Positions 23,881 to 36,080 of a stretch of 64,000 nt of DNA are shown piece after piece (positions within the stretch are counted from its first letter, which is position 1; each line of letters starts with the position of its first letter). The translations under genes and the position numbers were made by a program. The stretch spans positions 997,501 to 1,061,500 of the forward strand of contig JAFBJZ010000357.1 in assembly GCA_016785225.1 (NCBI GenBank), read 5' to 3'. Below the pieces are notes generated by a model that saw nothing but the letters and a program-made list of their open reading frames with translations, was not told where the DNA came from and made no database searches. Source of the DNA: Psettodes erumei. Taxonomy: Eukaryota > Chordata > Actinopteri > Pleuronectiformes > Psettodidae.

Positions 23881-26189
23881 GTGCCACCGGCATACAGATG
23901 TATTTACTGCTGAGTTAGCTGGTTTCTTCTAAAATTGTCTTAACAAAGAACATAATCATTGCCACATGTTCTATAATAAACCAGACAACTAGGGATAGAG
24001 GGAATATTTTTTACAAGACTGCACTTGTTTTTGTGGCAAATGAAGATGTCAATCAATTTGCATTTTTTAATTTTTTGCAACTCAATGCAAGGATGTGAGG
24101 AGTAAACTGACCTTTTGTAAGCATATAAAACCTAAGCTCGAAGAGTTCATGATGGAAATGTGGGCAAAGGCATCAGCTGGCCACAATATCCCAGTGCATG
24201 CTAAGAGGGAAAATGAGCATGAGTAAAGGAAAGTGAGTCTGCAGCCCATGATGTTTAAATCACAGGGTGGCCCAGTGTGTGACTGATCTGTCTGAGGCCT
24301 TAGAGCAGCGCCACAGTGGAGCACAGAGGCAGAGATCGTTTGCTTTCCTGGGGAGGGGGTGATCGATGGAGACGGCCACACATGGCAAATGAAAGGCACA
24401 TTCCTGTCATGTCAGATTACACAGAAGTAACTGTGCAAACCAAAAGAGCCTTTCAAAGTTTTCTGTCTGGAATCCTGGTGATGAGGGAGAAAACTTAAAC
24501 TTATATGGACAACAGCTTTGCCAGTCTAGTTGCCATTGTAACATGTTGACTTGAATGACATGGTTTTCTCTTGGTTTCACCCACCCACTAACTGGCCGTG
24601 TGTAAGACACAGCATGAAGTCATGCCTGAAGCAGACTGGTTGAGTCTTTCATTGGTTATCACTCTTCCTAAATATATTCTAATCTGATACCCCCCCGCCC
24701 AATGTGCCTGTCTAATTTCTGTTTTCATCTAACTGTGCTCTTGCATATATTCGCTAGTTTTAAAATTCAGTGAACATCCATTAATGCACACCCATTATCA
24801 CTTGCTGATCAAATTCATCATTCATGCCTGGCTCCATGTTATCGATCTTGTTCTGTCAGCCTCTGTCAGTAGTCTCTTTGACTGTGGATATTAAACACAG
24901 GTCCTACATTCTTGATTGAATCAGCAGTGTATCTTTAAGTGATGTTAAGAAGTGTTTGTGGTGTGAAATGAAACATTCATTAACTCTTGTGTTGTGTTTT
25001 ATCCGTTACTCTGACACTAATTTCCTTGTCCATGATTTGCCCGTATAAATTTCCTGGCCCATCGCCCTTATTTGTATTCCAGGTGCATCAATAAAAGGGT
25101 GTAAGTTAGAAGTAGACTAAATAGGAAATGAGCTTTAGAAAGTCTATTGTGTCGTTTTTTTTGTTTGTTTGTCATGGGCACCTGCATGCAGTACGACAAC
25201 TTTGAGCTGCAGCTCAGCGGCTTCTCTTGTGATTTCAGACTTCATTTTGCAGGAGGTAAACGAATTACTGGCAGACAATATGCAATGGAGATGATTGAAT
25301 TAGCTGGAAGGCAGAAGGGAGGATGGGAGTCATGAAGGGGTAGGTGGGATAGAAAGAGATACACGGCATGGTGAGACAGGATGGGCGGAATAGCAGGGCA
25401 GAAGGATGGGTTGCAGGTCAGGCAGAAAGAAAGAAAACCCAAAGAGAAGGATGAGTGTTTTCTGAGCCTGAGGATTAGACTGACCTGACTCTTAATTAAC
25501 CTCATTCATTCGACCTGATGTTGTGTTTGTGTTATCCCATTTGTTGTTGGAAGGGCGTGTTATTTTGTTTGTTGAGACTAACTAGTCAGTGTCCCTACAA
25601 AAGTCACTTTCCAGTTAACACAGAACCTACAGTAGCAGCAAAAACTAATAAAAAATAATCATGAAGGCATGAGGTACACACCAAAAGACTTATTTCTGTA
25701 AGGTAGCTGACAACAATTTGTGTAGCTGCTTCACTGTCATCAATCTCCCATTTTTCATGAATGTAGCCAGATTGTGAGCAAGCGACTCAGGAAATGACAT
25801 CTCCATTCATTAATCTCATCCACTGAGCTCTGAGCTCAAACGACCGTTAATGAGCATCGTTCCAGACCTATTTGAATCACTGATCAAATCTGAGATGCTG
25901 GCACTTGTTCAGAGGTCAGACACCAGGCTAATGTTCTCCTCCTACATGGACTGCAGAACAATTTGACAAAATCTGACAATGATAAAAGCCATTTTGTCAC
26001 GTCATTTTATCTGCTTTTGAGTCCCAAACTTTTAAAACAAGCAAATAAAAAAAAAGTGGAGCGAGATGATTTCATCTATTTGTGATACACAGAATCATAT
26101 ATTGTTTTTGTTTTTATTAATGTGCTCCAGGAGTGCTTTGGGCAGAGTGTGCACTGTGTAGCTGGTGTACTAAGTTGAGTGTGAACTGT
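23881..26189. other. Unique sequence, no gene seen
   Basis: Apart from the block at 25690-25910, only purine-rich sequence at 25310-25450 (GGATGGG, AGAAAG words) stands out. Confidence 0.35.
25690..25910. promoter_or_regulatory. Possible conserved non-coding block
   Basis: A sequence with TTCATTAATCTCATCC, CAAACGACCGTTAATGAGCA and TGATCAAATCTGAG, rich in ATTA cores and free of repeats. Confidence 0.2.
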
Positions 26190-26505
26190 AAAGCAGGACC
26201 CAGACACGAAAAGCTGAAAAGTTCAAAAGTAGGTTTATTTCAGCCTTGGCTTGGAGTGGGGTTGGGAATCAGACTCAGGGCTGATGGCCGAGTGGCGTAA
26301 TGGACAGAATGGGCAGACAGACTGGAGCAGCAGGAGATGATGGACCTAAGGCACAGACAAAAAACAAGATCACACAGAGTTCAAGCAGTCACAAGACAAA
26401 AAAAGCAAGGGAGTGGACAAGAGTTTACCAGAGACAAGAGTTTACCAAGACAATAAGATTCACAACCAAGCTGCCATTTTTTCATTCGAGAACTGGAATT
26501 TAAAC
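26190..26505. repeat. Probable dispersed fish repeat, partial
   Basis: The sequence runs from a CAGGACCCAGACACGAAAAG phrase through GTAGGTTTATTTCAG, then purine-rich, ACAAGA-containing sequence. This order resembles a dispersed repeat common in fish genomes that often ends in GTCACG/CGTGACA. It also contains a 15-bp direct repeat GACAAGAGTTTACCA (26416-26430 and 26433-26447). No clear ends or target duplication were seen. It abuts the Tc1-like relic on the right. The family name is not asserted. Confidence 0.45.
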
Positions 26506-26529
26506 ACTACCAATCAGTCACTTAATGTT

Positions 26530-27270
26530 CCTAGAAAAAATATGTGAACCCTTTGGAACCGCCTGCATTTCTGCATTAATAAACTTGCATTGTGGAGTGT
26601 CAGTGTATCTTTAAAGCAGCACTTCCCTCCATGGTGTCCTACCCTGGATACCACACAACCATGCACCATGATTTGCATGATGATATTGAAGACGTTTCAT
26701 ACTTTACTGGGCATTCTGTGTGTCTCATCTAAGCTTTGATGCCCACTTCTACAGAAAGAAGCCACAGTCCTAAACTGAGTCCATTTATATATCATTTGTC
26801 TGACTATGGACTGATGAATATCTAACTTATTATAGATTAATTTGGAACCCTTTTCTAGCTTTATGCAAATCAACCACTCCTGATTCCAAGTGTTCTCAAA
26901 TCTCTTTTTAGTGAGGCATGGTTTACAGCAGCAGCTGCTTCGTGAGAATAATAAACTCATAATGTTTAAGTGATTTTATGAATTAAAGTAGCTGTAACTC
27001 CCACCTCTTGTTTTGTTAATTTGACTCCAGGTTTGCAAACACCTGACTCCAGTTGTTTCTTGTTAATGTCATTCGCCAAGGAGTTTGCATACTTTTCCAA
27101 ACCTACACTGTCGAGGGTTGAGTGATGTCTGGACAGGACATCACAATGATGAGCGTGTTGTTAGCTCAAAGAGTGTATTTCTTCATAAATGTAACTTACA
27201 TGGAGATCAGACTATATTTTCAGACAGGTTTATGCACAAATGTAGACACTTTCTCCTGGTTTTTCACATC
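26530..27270 (-). mobile_element. Degenerate, internally deleted Tc1-like transposon
   Basis: The left part carries TATGTGAACCCTTTGGAA (26541-26558). A related phrase in the opposite sense occurs at 27083-27100, as in fish Tc1-like elements. A minus-strand frame at 26697-26960 holds the N-terminal helix-turn-helix region of a Tc1 transposase, including DIHQSIVRQMIYKW and a nearby basic stretch. The expected start codon (minus strand, 26919) is followed after two codons by TAA, and the helix-turn-helix lies in a different frame, so the gene is broken. The D,D,E catalytic part is essentially missing: sequence jumps from the terminal region to the DNA-binding region within about 150 bp. The length is about 0.74 kb, against roughly 1.2-1.6 kb for an intact element. 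Identification is from remembered family sequence. Confidence 0.75.
26697..26960 (-). pseudogene. Tc1-like transposase N-terminal remnant
   Basis: This is a remnant of the DNA-binding (paired-like helix-turn-helix) region of a Tc1/mariner transposase. Intact relatives bind the terminal repeats and move the element by cut-and-paste. The readable stretch includes KLEKGSKLIYNKLDIHQS, followed by a segment ending in WTQFRTVAS, which matches the family pattern in order and spacing. It lacks a usable start in frame, has a frameshift relative to the original start codon at 26919, and has no catalytic domain. It cannot make a functional transposase. Confidence 0.7.
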
Positions 27271-27803
27271 ACCATAGGTCATCCAACCGAAACCTGTTGG
27301 CCATACCACATGCTGAGTCAGCTGACTGCTTTAAACAATTAAAAACCCATTTTTAGGTTGGCCGTTCCATGACATTCACTGACCTCAAGGGTGTGCTCTT
27401 GGGGGTGACTGGTTGCTGTATGCTTTTATTTTTCATGTTTTCATTATAGACTGTATGTACTTTTGCTTGTGATGTTGATGTAAGACACTTTATAACCTGT
27501 GTTATAAAAATATGCCATTTCAGTAAGTTTACTCGATGAGGTTTATGCCCCTAATTATGCAGTGTGTTGAGAGGCAAACAAAATACAGTCACCGTGTGGT
27601 ATAAAAAAGGAAAGAACAAGTGGAACTGAAACATCCTTTCTTCACTGGCAGAATTTTAACCATATAATTCTGAAGCCTCAGTTTGAGACCACATTACTTG
27701 TTAGAGTAGGTGTTATTTATATGTATCATGGGTGCACCTCATTTTAATGAAATCACCAAGTCAGTGGGAGCTTTCTTTTGAAGGTCATTCTTGATGTTTA
27801 TGC

Positions 27804-27825
27804 AGAAAGAAAGAAAGAAAGAAAG
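27804..27825. repeat. AGAA tetranucleotide microsatellite
   Basis: AGAA repeated 5.5 times without interruption. Confidence 0.9.
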
Positions 27826-27938
27826 CCTTGATCATTAGAAAACACCACATACACTGACCCAGGTTTGTGTATTTTCATCTGAGCTAGAGCATTATTACAG
27901 AGAGCTGGGCCGGATTATACAAGTACAGAACTTGCAGC

Positions 27939-27954
27939 TGGATGGATGGATGGA
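27939..27954. repeat. TGGA tetranucleotide microsatellite
   Basis: Four copies of TGGA. Confidence 0.85.
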
Positions 27955-29857
27955 TCATTAAGTTTGGATCTTCCTGTTGTTTTAGTTGTGAAGAACATTG
28001 TGCAGGGAGAAATGAGTCAATCAAATCAGATGATATGAAAGTTTCACAGAGATCAAAACCATGACAGCCTTAAGTATGAATCACTTGTGAACACGTCAAT
28101 AACAGATCAGGCATGGATATGGAACACAACGCAATTATACATCCAACAACGGATGCATAATTGCTCTTAAAAAAAACCAACCCACATATTCATTACGCAC
28201 TTCATCAACGCTTTTGATGATAGCTAAGATTGGGATGTAAAAATGTAAGCCTAGAGGTTCAAATCATGATTAAGATTATAGTTCGGGGTGTACAAAACAA
28301 TTTCACCGAAAAGATAAGACTCATGAAAATTTAATGACCAGAAATCAGTAGATGAAATATTGCACCCTAAGGCCTCTCCAATATTGTCTTTCTTTCCAGT
28401 GATCAATGATTTGTCAGCAGTGTTTGATGAAAATGCAGGAAATATTTGATTTGATCCTTAAAGTTACCAGCCTGATTTTTTTTCTTTTATTATATACTGT
28501 TTAATATGTTATAAAGTAGTGCTTTTATGTATTTTATAGGTTTGACTTTAGACAGACTAAAAAGGCCATACTGCAAATGCCACTGTAAATGACATATTAG
28601 ATATGCGGTTAATACTGAAATTATTACTGCTTCTGGAAAGCATTTGAGCCCTGCTCTGTCCTTGAGCTGCCACATGCTGTGTGTGTCTGTGTGCGTGCAT
28701 GTGCATTCATGATAGTGCTGCAAGCGCAAGGGCCTTTTGACATTAAAACGTTTTATGTATTCAGAAATTGAACTCAGGTTTCACTGCAGCCACTTGCTTG
28801 AGCTTGTGTGCGTCTCTCAAGGCCCCTCCTCAATGTCGGCTCATCTTCATGGTCAAGCATCTCATCAAAGTGCCATTAGTTTGTGTTGTCTGCGTGTGCG
28901 TGTGCCAGACTGGCTGCGATAGATGAACAGGTTGGGAAGGAAACACGCTCCAAAACCAAACTTCAAGCACATGGAGATTGAACACGAGACAGAGATCAAC
29001 AGAGGGGGGATGGATATTTTTTGAAGTGCTGAGGGCGCACAGCTCATAATAATCACAGGAATGTGTAACTTAGCTTATGGCGCACAAAGATGCTAATGAA
29101 TCACTGCGTATGAGAGGAGAGATGAGGTTGTGGGGAAGAGAGGAGCAAGTGATGAAATATATTCACCATTACAATTGAAATTAACTTCAGACACATTATT
29201 AAAAAAATAATGTAATAAATAGAAATTTTTTCTCATTTCCACAATGTTCATCATAAATAACACAACTGTCATCCTGCTAATATTTGTGATACGTAGCATT
29301 CTAAAAAGTCTAAATGGAGTGAGAAGGTAAAAATCATAACAACTGTCTGATTTGGGAGAAAAACATGTGATGCATGTCAAGACCGAGTTTTCTTACCAGA
29401 CGCGTTGTCCCAGGGGAGATTTGAGAACTACAATATATGCTCCCAGGGCAAAAACATTTTTGATCAAAAACATAAACCTGAAAGTGACATGACATATTGA
29501 TAGGAGAAAGACTGTCATTCCTTTGTTTAAAAAACAGGTCCTTTGTATTCCTGAACAGAGTACAGGTCATTGGTTTGGTTTGAGTTAAATGAGATTGGTT
29601 TCAGACGTAACTATCATAACTAATCTGTCTTTATTCTTGTATCAGTCAGGGATATAGGGAGGAAATCAGAATCTTGTGAAAATACTGAAATATGCATTAT
29701 ATGCTTTTTTTCCCACAAATCAGTGGAATGTCACTTTTCAGCAGTATTGTCATCAGTAGGATTCCCTGGCAAAACACATTCCTCCTGAGGTATTGCTGTG
29801 TGCCGTCTGCTTTCATGGAATCGGTGGTAAATTATGCATATACCTGTGTACCCTCAG

Positions 29858-29937
29858 GGAAGAATATTGTACTCCTGGTCATGCATTATAAATGAATGTG
29901 AACAACTGTAGGATACGCCAACACCTGGCGTCCTCAG
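29858..29937 (+). other. Weak candidate exon
   Basis: The segment lies between TACCTGTGTACCCTCAG (ends 29857) and TCCTCAG followed by GTAAGGTT (29938), a near-consensus donor. An ATG at 29892 opens a frame to the donor reading MNVNNCRIRQHLASS. Frames upstream of it are stop-containing, so it could only be a start-codon or leader exon. Chance splice motifs are frequent in this much sequence. Confidence 0.12.
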
Positions 29938-31335
29938 GTAAGGTTAAACCCCAACAGGATTCAAAGTCATGTTGCTTTCATAATTCTGGCCACCCAGGGG
30001 ATGGGGAGCAAGGACACAGCAGAGGTGTAGAGGCCTGCCTCTGCTGCTGCTCGATATCGCTCGCAGGCTGCCTGGATCGAATGAGTCTCTCTGAAATCCT
30101 TCCCTCCTGGCAGGACAGTGCACCTCAGGCCTCCCTCATACGTTTCTTCAATGTCCGTAGCGTAGCATCAGTTAGAGCTTTGTGAGAAACCTCCTAACCC
30201 GTCTGCAGTGCTGTCATATCTGGATGTCTTTTTAGGGCTCCCCGTCGGCTGCTGCCTCTCCACGCTGTTCCATTACTGAATCTGTTTCACTTGTTTTTTT
30301 TCTTCTTGAACGCTGTCACGTTGAAGGTCAACAGTGTCTTCTTAAGTCCCACCCCAGGGTCGCGTTGAGCAAATGGGGTATCTCTGTTGGCCGTGAGAAA
30401 GGGAGCGAGAGCGTGAAACAGTGGCAGAGTGTGTGTGTGTGTGTGTGTGTGCAGCTGCTCGTCGGTGTGTCTAGTGCAGAACTGATTTAAGGCCCCAGGC
30501 CACAGGAAGAAGGCCACTCTACACTCTGGGCACGTCCCTGAAACCAGCAGCAGAGGAAGCACTATTGCCATTCAGCAGCCTCGACTGCAGACGCCTAAAT
30601 GAGTCTGTTCTGTCCTGCAATGCCCAACGTGGCAGTCTGCCACTTACTCAACTTCTCTTGCTCCTAATATGCCCCCCCACCTCTCTCTCCTGTTGCTGCT
30701 TCTCTATTCTCTCTTCCAGTTAATCCTATACAGCACCCAAACCATACAGCAGTGGCAAGAACGCGCGTACATGTTAGCAAGAGAGTTTGTTTGCTTTGTT
30801 TTTCAAGACTTCGGTCTTGCCTTTCTAGCAGGGTCAGAAACCCTGTGTATGACAATCCACATGCACAATTCTCTTATAATCCTGTTTGGATGTTTTTGGA
30901 AAGTGTATTAATGAAGAAATGTCAAGTAAAATCTGCTTTCACTGAAATCTTCACCACCACTGCATGACTGCCACTTTAGTACCAGTGTTTATGGGATGAT
31001 CATGAAAATCCCGCAAACTCGTTGTGGGTGAGTGTTTATTTTATAAGTGTTTATTTCTTTGTATACTTTTTCTGTCCTTTGCAGATGTAGGTTTTTTGTT
31101 TTATTTTTAACAAAATACTCAAAATTGTCAGTGAAAACATTTACAAATAGTTCCGCAGCGAGATTAACAAACAATAGATGGATTACTGCTTTGCTGTAAT
31201 TAAATCTGTTTTGATATTATATTTAATGTCCGCTAACTTCTGCATGGGCAACAGAGAAAAGAATTGTCTCCTCGTGCCTACATATTTGTGTTCTGACTGT
31301 ACACAACTTTTCATCTAATGTCCCTTTGCCACCAG
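29938..31335. other. Unique sequence with one microsatellite, no gene seen
   Basis: It contains the GT run at 30429-30451 and CpG-bearing sequence near 30240-30420 (CTCCCCGTCGGCTGC, GGGTCGCGTTGAGC). No exon identified. Confidence 0.35.
30429..30451. repeat. GT microsatellite
   Basis: A 23-base GT run. Confidence 0.9.
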
Positions 31336-31610
31336 GGGTTCATGGTGGAGGAGCCAGGGTGGGTTACTATCAGGGGCAGTGTGATGACAGCCCGTGAATT
31401 CTAAAAGCTTTATCGGTTCCATGCAGCCTGCCTGGCCAGCTCACTGCCGTTTCTCATCTCTCCTGTGTGTTGCATTGAATATGGCTCTCCAATTGGGGTC
31501 ACGGCACAGAGCGATAGGAAGCTATATGCCTTCATAACTGGAGGCAGAGTCACAGAGTTCACTATTAAGAACAGCAGCGGCGAGATGGTAGGTCTGAAAC
31601 AAGCTGACTG
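31336..31610 (+). other. Conserved-looking block with partly open frame
   Basis: An acceptor-like run ends in CCACCAG at 31335. In one plus frame the sequence is open from about 31405 to 31606 and includes GSPIGVTAQSDRKLYAFITG and then GRVTEFTIKNSSGEM, before ATG|GTAGGT, a mediocre donor at about 31588. The same frame has a TAA at about 31402, so the first acceptor cannot lead directly into the coding reading. No AG with a good pyrimidine tract lies at the expected place. The block could be a diverged exon, a relic, or a conserved non-coding element. I do not recognise the peptide. Confidence 0.15.
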
Positions 31611-31949
31611 ACAGACTAATACACCTTCAGATAGAAACATTAGAAACAAACATTCTCCATTTTTCTGCTTTAAATTCAGTCCCTCGACGTGTCAGTTTCA
31701 CAGCAAGGCCCTCTAGAGGACAAACCTATTTCCCAAATGAGCTTACGCTTTTTTCATGCTTCAGTTTTTTTTAAATTTATACTTAACCCAACTGTGTGAG
31801 ACCTTTTCTCAAGTTTACCAAAAAAATGCACCTTATTCTTGAGCTTTTAGTTCTTTTAATCATATTGCATGATCTTTATCAGCAGATGGAATTTATCTTC
31901 TGTCAATGTATCTTCACCAAGGTCAAGAGTGAAAAACCTATCTGAAACC

Positions 31950-32262
31950 AATTAAGGCTGCGATAATTGAACATTACTGAGTAATCTGATGATTTTCTTG
32001 TTTGGTCTATAAAATGTCACCAAACAGTGAAAATACTCTATCACAAATTTTCATAAATCCAAGTGGATGTCCTCGCATTGCTTGTATTTTAATGCTACAC
32101 AACCCAATTATGTCAAATAACAAAGAGAACCATCACATTTATACCACGGACACACTGAAAATTTATGTTTGGAAAATTACTGAAATGATTGTCACAATAA
32201 TTGCAGAAAAAATTGGTTTCTGCCAATCAACAAATTGTTGAATTGTCTAATCAATACTGTGA
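31950..32262 (+). repeat. Dispersed fish repeat copy (decayed)
   Basis: The block begins with a GGCTGCGATAATTGA phrase, continues with CTATAAAATGTCACCAAACA, GTGGATGTCCTCGCATTGCT, and ends in an AT-rich run with CAACAAATTGTTGAATTGTC. The order matches a well-known fish repeat whose ends resemble ATTAATCG...GCAGC. This copy is diverged. A 79-codon open frame inside it is not a gene. Confidence 0.55.
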
Positions 32263-33301
32263 GTTGATGGGTTGTTCCATCACTCTGTGCTAAATGACTA
32301 ATGATCTAACTTTAAAAAATTAAAAAGTCAAGTGTGATGTAGGAAAGAGTAGAAATGCTAAATAGCCAAAAACATGGCTAATTATTTTAACAACCTGTCA
32401 AAGTAAACTAGCACTTCCTGTTAATGATATTATGCAGCATTTTGGCTGACAGGGTGGACACACGTGATGACGATGTGTAGCTCCTGGGCTCCAGTTGTGA
32501 ACATCTCAAGCCTGGTTTTGGAACTCAGTTCTGCTTGTCTGTCAAATGCAATATTTTTAGACTTCCCGAGAAAACACTTACAGTTTCTGCTGCATGAACA
32601 AGTCCTAAAATCTCACAGTTAGATGTTTCTGTCCTAGTTGCAGTAATGGAAAATGCATTCCCTACATAGAATGTGCAGGAGTGGTGGGCTGCTATAGTGC
32701 ACTGTAAAGGGCAAATAAATCAAAAGCTTCCTAACCTGTCACCTCAGCCACAGCCGCTCTTAGCAGCTGTCTTGCTCGCTCTCCCCTGTTTGTCCCTTTC
32801 CCCAGATTACCTATAGGGATTGATGGCCATGCCAAAGCAAAAACAGAAAAATCCATATTGCTCCCCTGCCCTTTCCATATTACATTGATTTCACGGTGAA
32901 ATATCAATCTGCATATGACATGTAGTGTTGCAGCGCTTACAATACTACAACACATGTTTAGAATTAAATCAACATAAGGCTGCTTTAGGACAGCGGTTCA
33001 TCAAGTTGCTTTAGGAGACCTCTTTTTTCTCCCTTTCCCCTTTGCAGAGGCAATTAAGGGGGAAAGTCAAATGAAAAATCCATCCAATTCAAGCGCTGAT
33101 GGATTTTATTCATGAAGTAAAAGCAAAATTTATGAGTACACTTAAATTTGCATGTACATTGTCATACACACGTTTACAAGAACATGCATGCACACAGTAA
33201 AAGTACAAATACAGTGCAGTATCCACACATAAGGCCATTATCCTTGTCAACCCGTGCTGTGTTGACAGATGTTAAACATCACATGTAATAATCAGTTGAA
33301 T

Positions 33302-33336
33302 CTTATAATTAGAAAATATTTTTAACTAATTATAAG
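33302..33336. repeat. 11-bp inverted repeat with palindromic centre
   Basis: CTTATAATTAG (33302-33312) and CTAATTATAAG (33326-33336) flank a 13-base AT spacer that itself contains AAAATATTTT. Confidence 0.7.
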
Positions 33337-33544
33337 TGTATTACTAATATACCGCATATGATGGGCCCCATAGTAGACCTGTTTTCCTGGATGGACAGTA
33401 AGCAGCCTGAGGTGGTATCATATCCAGGAGGACATGGTGTCAGTCAGTTTTAAAATGTGTAAACAACAAAACACTAAGAGCGCCTCTCACTGCCAAGGCA
33501 ATCAGACAGAAAAAATCCAACAAAAAATGTTTATGACATTCTAA

Positions 33545-33775
33545 TCCGCTTCTGGATCTGCATCAAGCTACACATGATAGACGGTCATAGGGTGCTCATG
33601 CCAGATCCTGAAGACATTGCCTTGATCCACACTTGGATCCAGATCTGTACCAAAGGCTATAATCACGTTTGTCTGGCTCTTTGCTCAACATCTCACTAAA
33701 TGACACTGAAATCTGTTTAGAAATCAGTTTTTGAGCTGACCTGCTGACACAGACACAAACAGCCACAACCAGAGA
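33545..33775 (+). repeat. Dispersed fish repeat copy (decayed)
   Basis: The sequence contains GATCCACACTTGGATCCAGA, TCACTAAATGACACTGAAAT, and TTTGAGCTGACCTGCTGACA followed by CAGACACAAAC. This is the remembered layout of a fish repeat ending in a phrase about TTTTTGAGTTATCCTGCTGACAGACAGAC. It is clearly diverged and has no coding capacity. Confidence 0.5.
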
Positions 33776-36080
33776 AGCTTTCTATCTCAAGCAGATGAAA
33801 ATGATGATCGAGAAGACTGACCTGGGATCAGATGCATTTTTCCTTCTGTTCAAGACAGCATCCAATGGATACACTCCCTGATTTTGTTGTAGTGGCTCAG
33901 ATATACCACGTCCTTGCAGCCTTGTGATATTTTGATATTTTGAGACTTAACTATGAACTGTGTTGAGGTCCAAATATCAGCCATGAAATTATTATATGTA
34001 ATAAATTATCATATAATATTATATTATAATACACTGAGTAGTGCTACAGTATTAATAAAGGGTGTAGAGATCTACTACTGAACAGTCAAGTAATGGAATT
34101 CACACTTCACATTCATTGCCTTAGTGAGCATGATTTTATTCAGCATATTTTAAAAATTATATTAATTATTATAAATATAAAATACTGTTCACTTGGCTGC
34201 TGTGTCAGTAATTCATGGACTCATCCTGAGCTTGGAATCTGCAGAGATAAAATGCATCCATAGAATACATTTTGAGTCACCTTTTGCAACTTTCTACCAA
34301 GTGTGACAACAGTAACAGCCAAAAAAAGAAGTCATCTGTGCCTTTCCCACTTTGGCCAATAAGCTTGCTAGTTCAACATCATGTGATTTGTGTTTACAAT
34401 TCTCATCAAATAGTTGACGAGTGGTTCTGAAGCATGCATGAGTATTATATGTGCACAAAACTCTCGATGTTTTTACACAATCACTAAAAACTAATTTCTG
34501 TTGAGAATCTTGCAATGTTTGTGGAAAATTGAAGCCTGCGGCAAAAAAAATTCTATGTGCAGATAGTCAAAAATACATGAGAACAATTTCATAAGGTTAT
34601 TCATAATGTAGCATTTGCAGTATGGTGGATGTGTTGTGTTTTTTAAAATGTGCCTTACGGCATTTTTTTTTCACCACATCAAATCATCAAGAAAATACCA
34701 CTATCAGAAGTTTTTTGGGCAGTTTTTCGAACAATCGTGTTTTAATACAAATTGACAGCCTAAAAGCTAAGTAGCATACAGTGATCTACTGCACACTTTT
34801 CTACATTCATGTACACAGTTTTAAGAATAAAATTCTTCTGTATTGCATTTTTCAAACTTTAAAATCCCAATCAGAATACATATGATGTGAGATGGATTAA
34901 CATGATGCCATTTAGGAGCAACAGCACAATTAATTTGATGTGCTGAGGTTGTGCATCAGGATTGTCATGCAACGTCACTGCTCAAAGGATGTGAAAGTTG
35001 CTGTGGGGGGTTTTTATATGGCAAGCACAGGCAGTACAATGGGGATTTTATTCCCTTTCGGGCAGTGTTTGACAGGAAATAGAATCTGTACCTTTGTATA
35101 CAGCAGCCCAAAGCTTTAAGGCAGAGAGGAGAATATAACAAGAGGGAGGGAAGGAGACAGAGGGAGAAGGAAATGAGTTAGAGAGGAAAGCAGGCACTCA
35201 TATCCGTTCTGCTGAAACTTTACATATGTCAGCACTTCAAAAGTTTCCCTATTATTTTTTTATTCCACAACCCCTCCCAGTACTTCAAATATTCATTTGA
35301 TCTAACCTTTTGCCTGGCCCTACTGTAAACTGTCTCAATGTGGGCACATTCATTAATAAAGACTTATGGAACATAAATACAGACAAGAGGAACTCCTGAA
35401 TGAATAAAACAAATGCTTTGAATTGATTCAACTCTGTAAATGTGCTTGAGCCACTGAATGACCTTTGGTACAAATATCAGATGGTATAGTTGCAGATAGA
35501 AGCATCTCTGTTTTCCTGGTACCAAGGAGCAGCATTAATCCATTTTACTATCTGTCAACAGAGGAGTCAGCCAATTATAATGAGATCAAAATACAACTAA
35601 ACAATATTTATTGACAATGTGCAGTAAAAGCATGCTCTTTGCCTGGATGGCCAAACCAAATGTGAGACCTGATTAATGATGAAACTGTGTTTTGTCTGCT
35701 CCAGCACGGTATTGCTTGTTTAAATTCCTGAAGTACATATTTTATGTAATTATTTTTGTAGATGTCACAGTCCACCACACAGCTCACTCACCTGCCACAT
35801 TCAACCGTTACAGCAGAGGACACTGTGTGATTGAAACATCATTCCTATCAACCTGACAGCTCAAGTTTTTAATAGTAAAAATATGAAAATGGACAATGTG
35901 TTCATCTCTGTAAAAATGGTTTTGAGATATCCAACTCATGCCAGATTCCATCCCTGACAGTTCACCTAAGCAGAGCAGCCTACAACTATAGTATGACCTG
36001 GTTGAGAGGAAGCTTATGAAGTGGAAGTGACTGACTTGGGTTGACCCATTCAGGCCACACATTTGACCCATGTCTCTCTG
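33776..36080. other. Very AT-rich sequence, no gene seen
   Basis: Dense ATTATA/TATAAT runs at about 33980-34040 and 34130-34185. Purine-rich sequence (AGAGAGGAG, AGGGAGGG words) at 35120-35190. Confidence 0.4.

Larger units (their letters stand above)
27271..29857. other. AT-rich unique sequence, no gene seen
   Basis: It contains the AGAA and TGGA microsatellites and an 8-bp A/T hairpin (29193-29213). The 28700-29110 part is GC-richer and could be conserved. Confidence 0.35.

Noticed and set aside
26285..26295. TGGCCGAGTGG, a perfect match to a polymerase III A-box, suggesting a tRNA or SINE head
   Set aside because: No B-box at the expected distance and no cloverleaf; it lies inside a different repeat.
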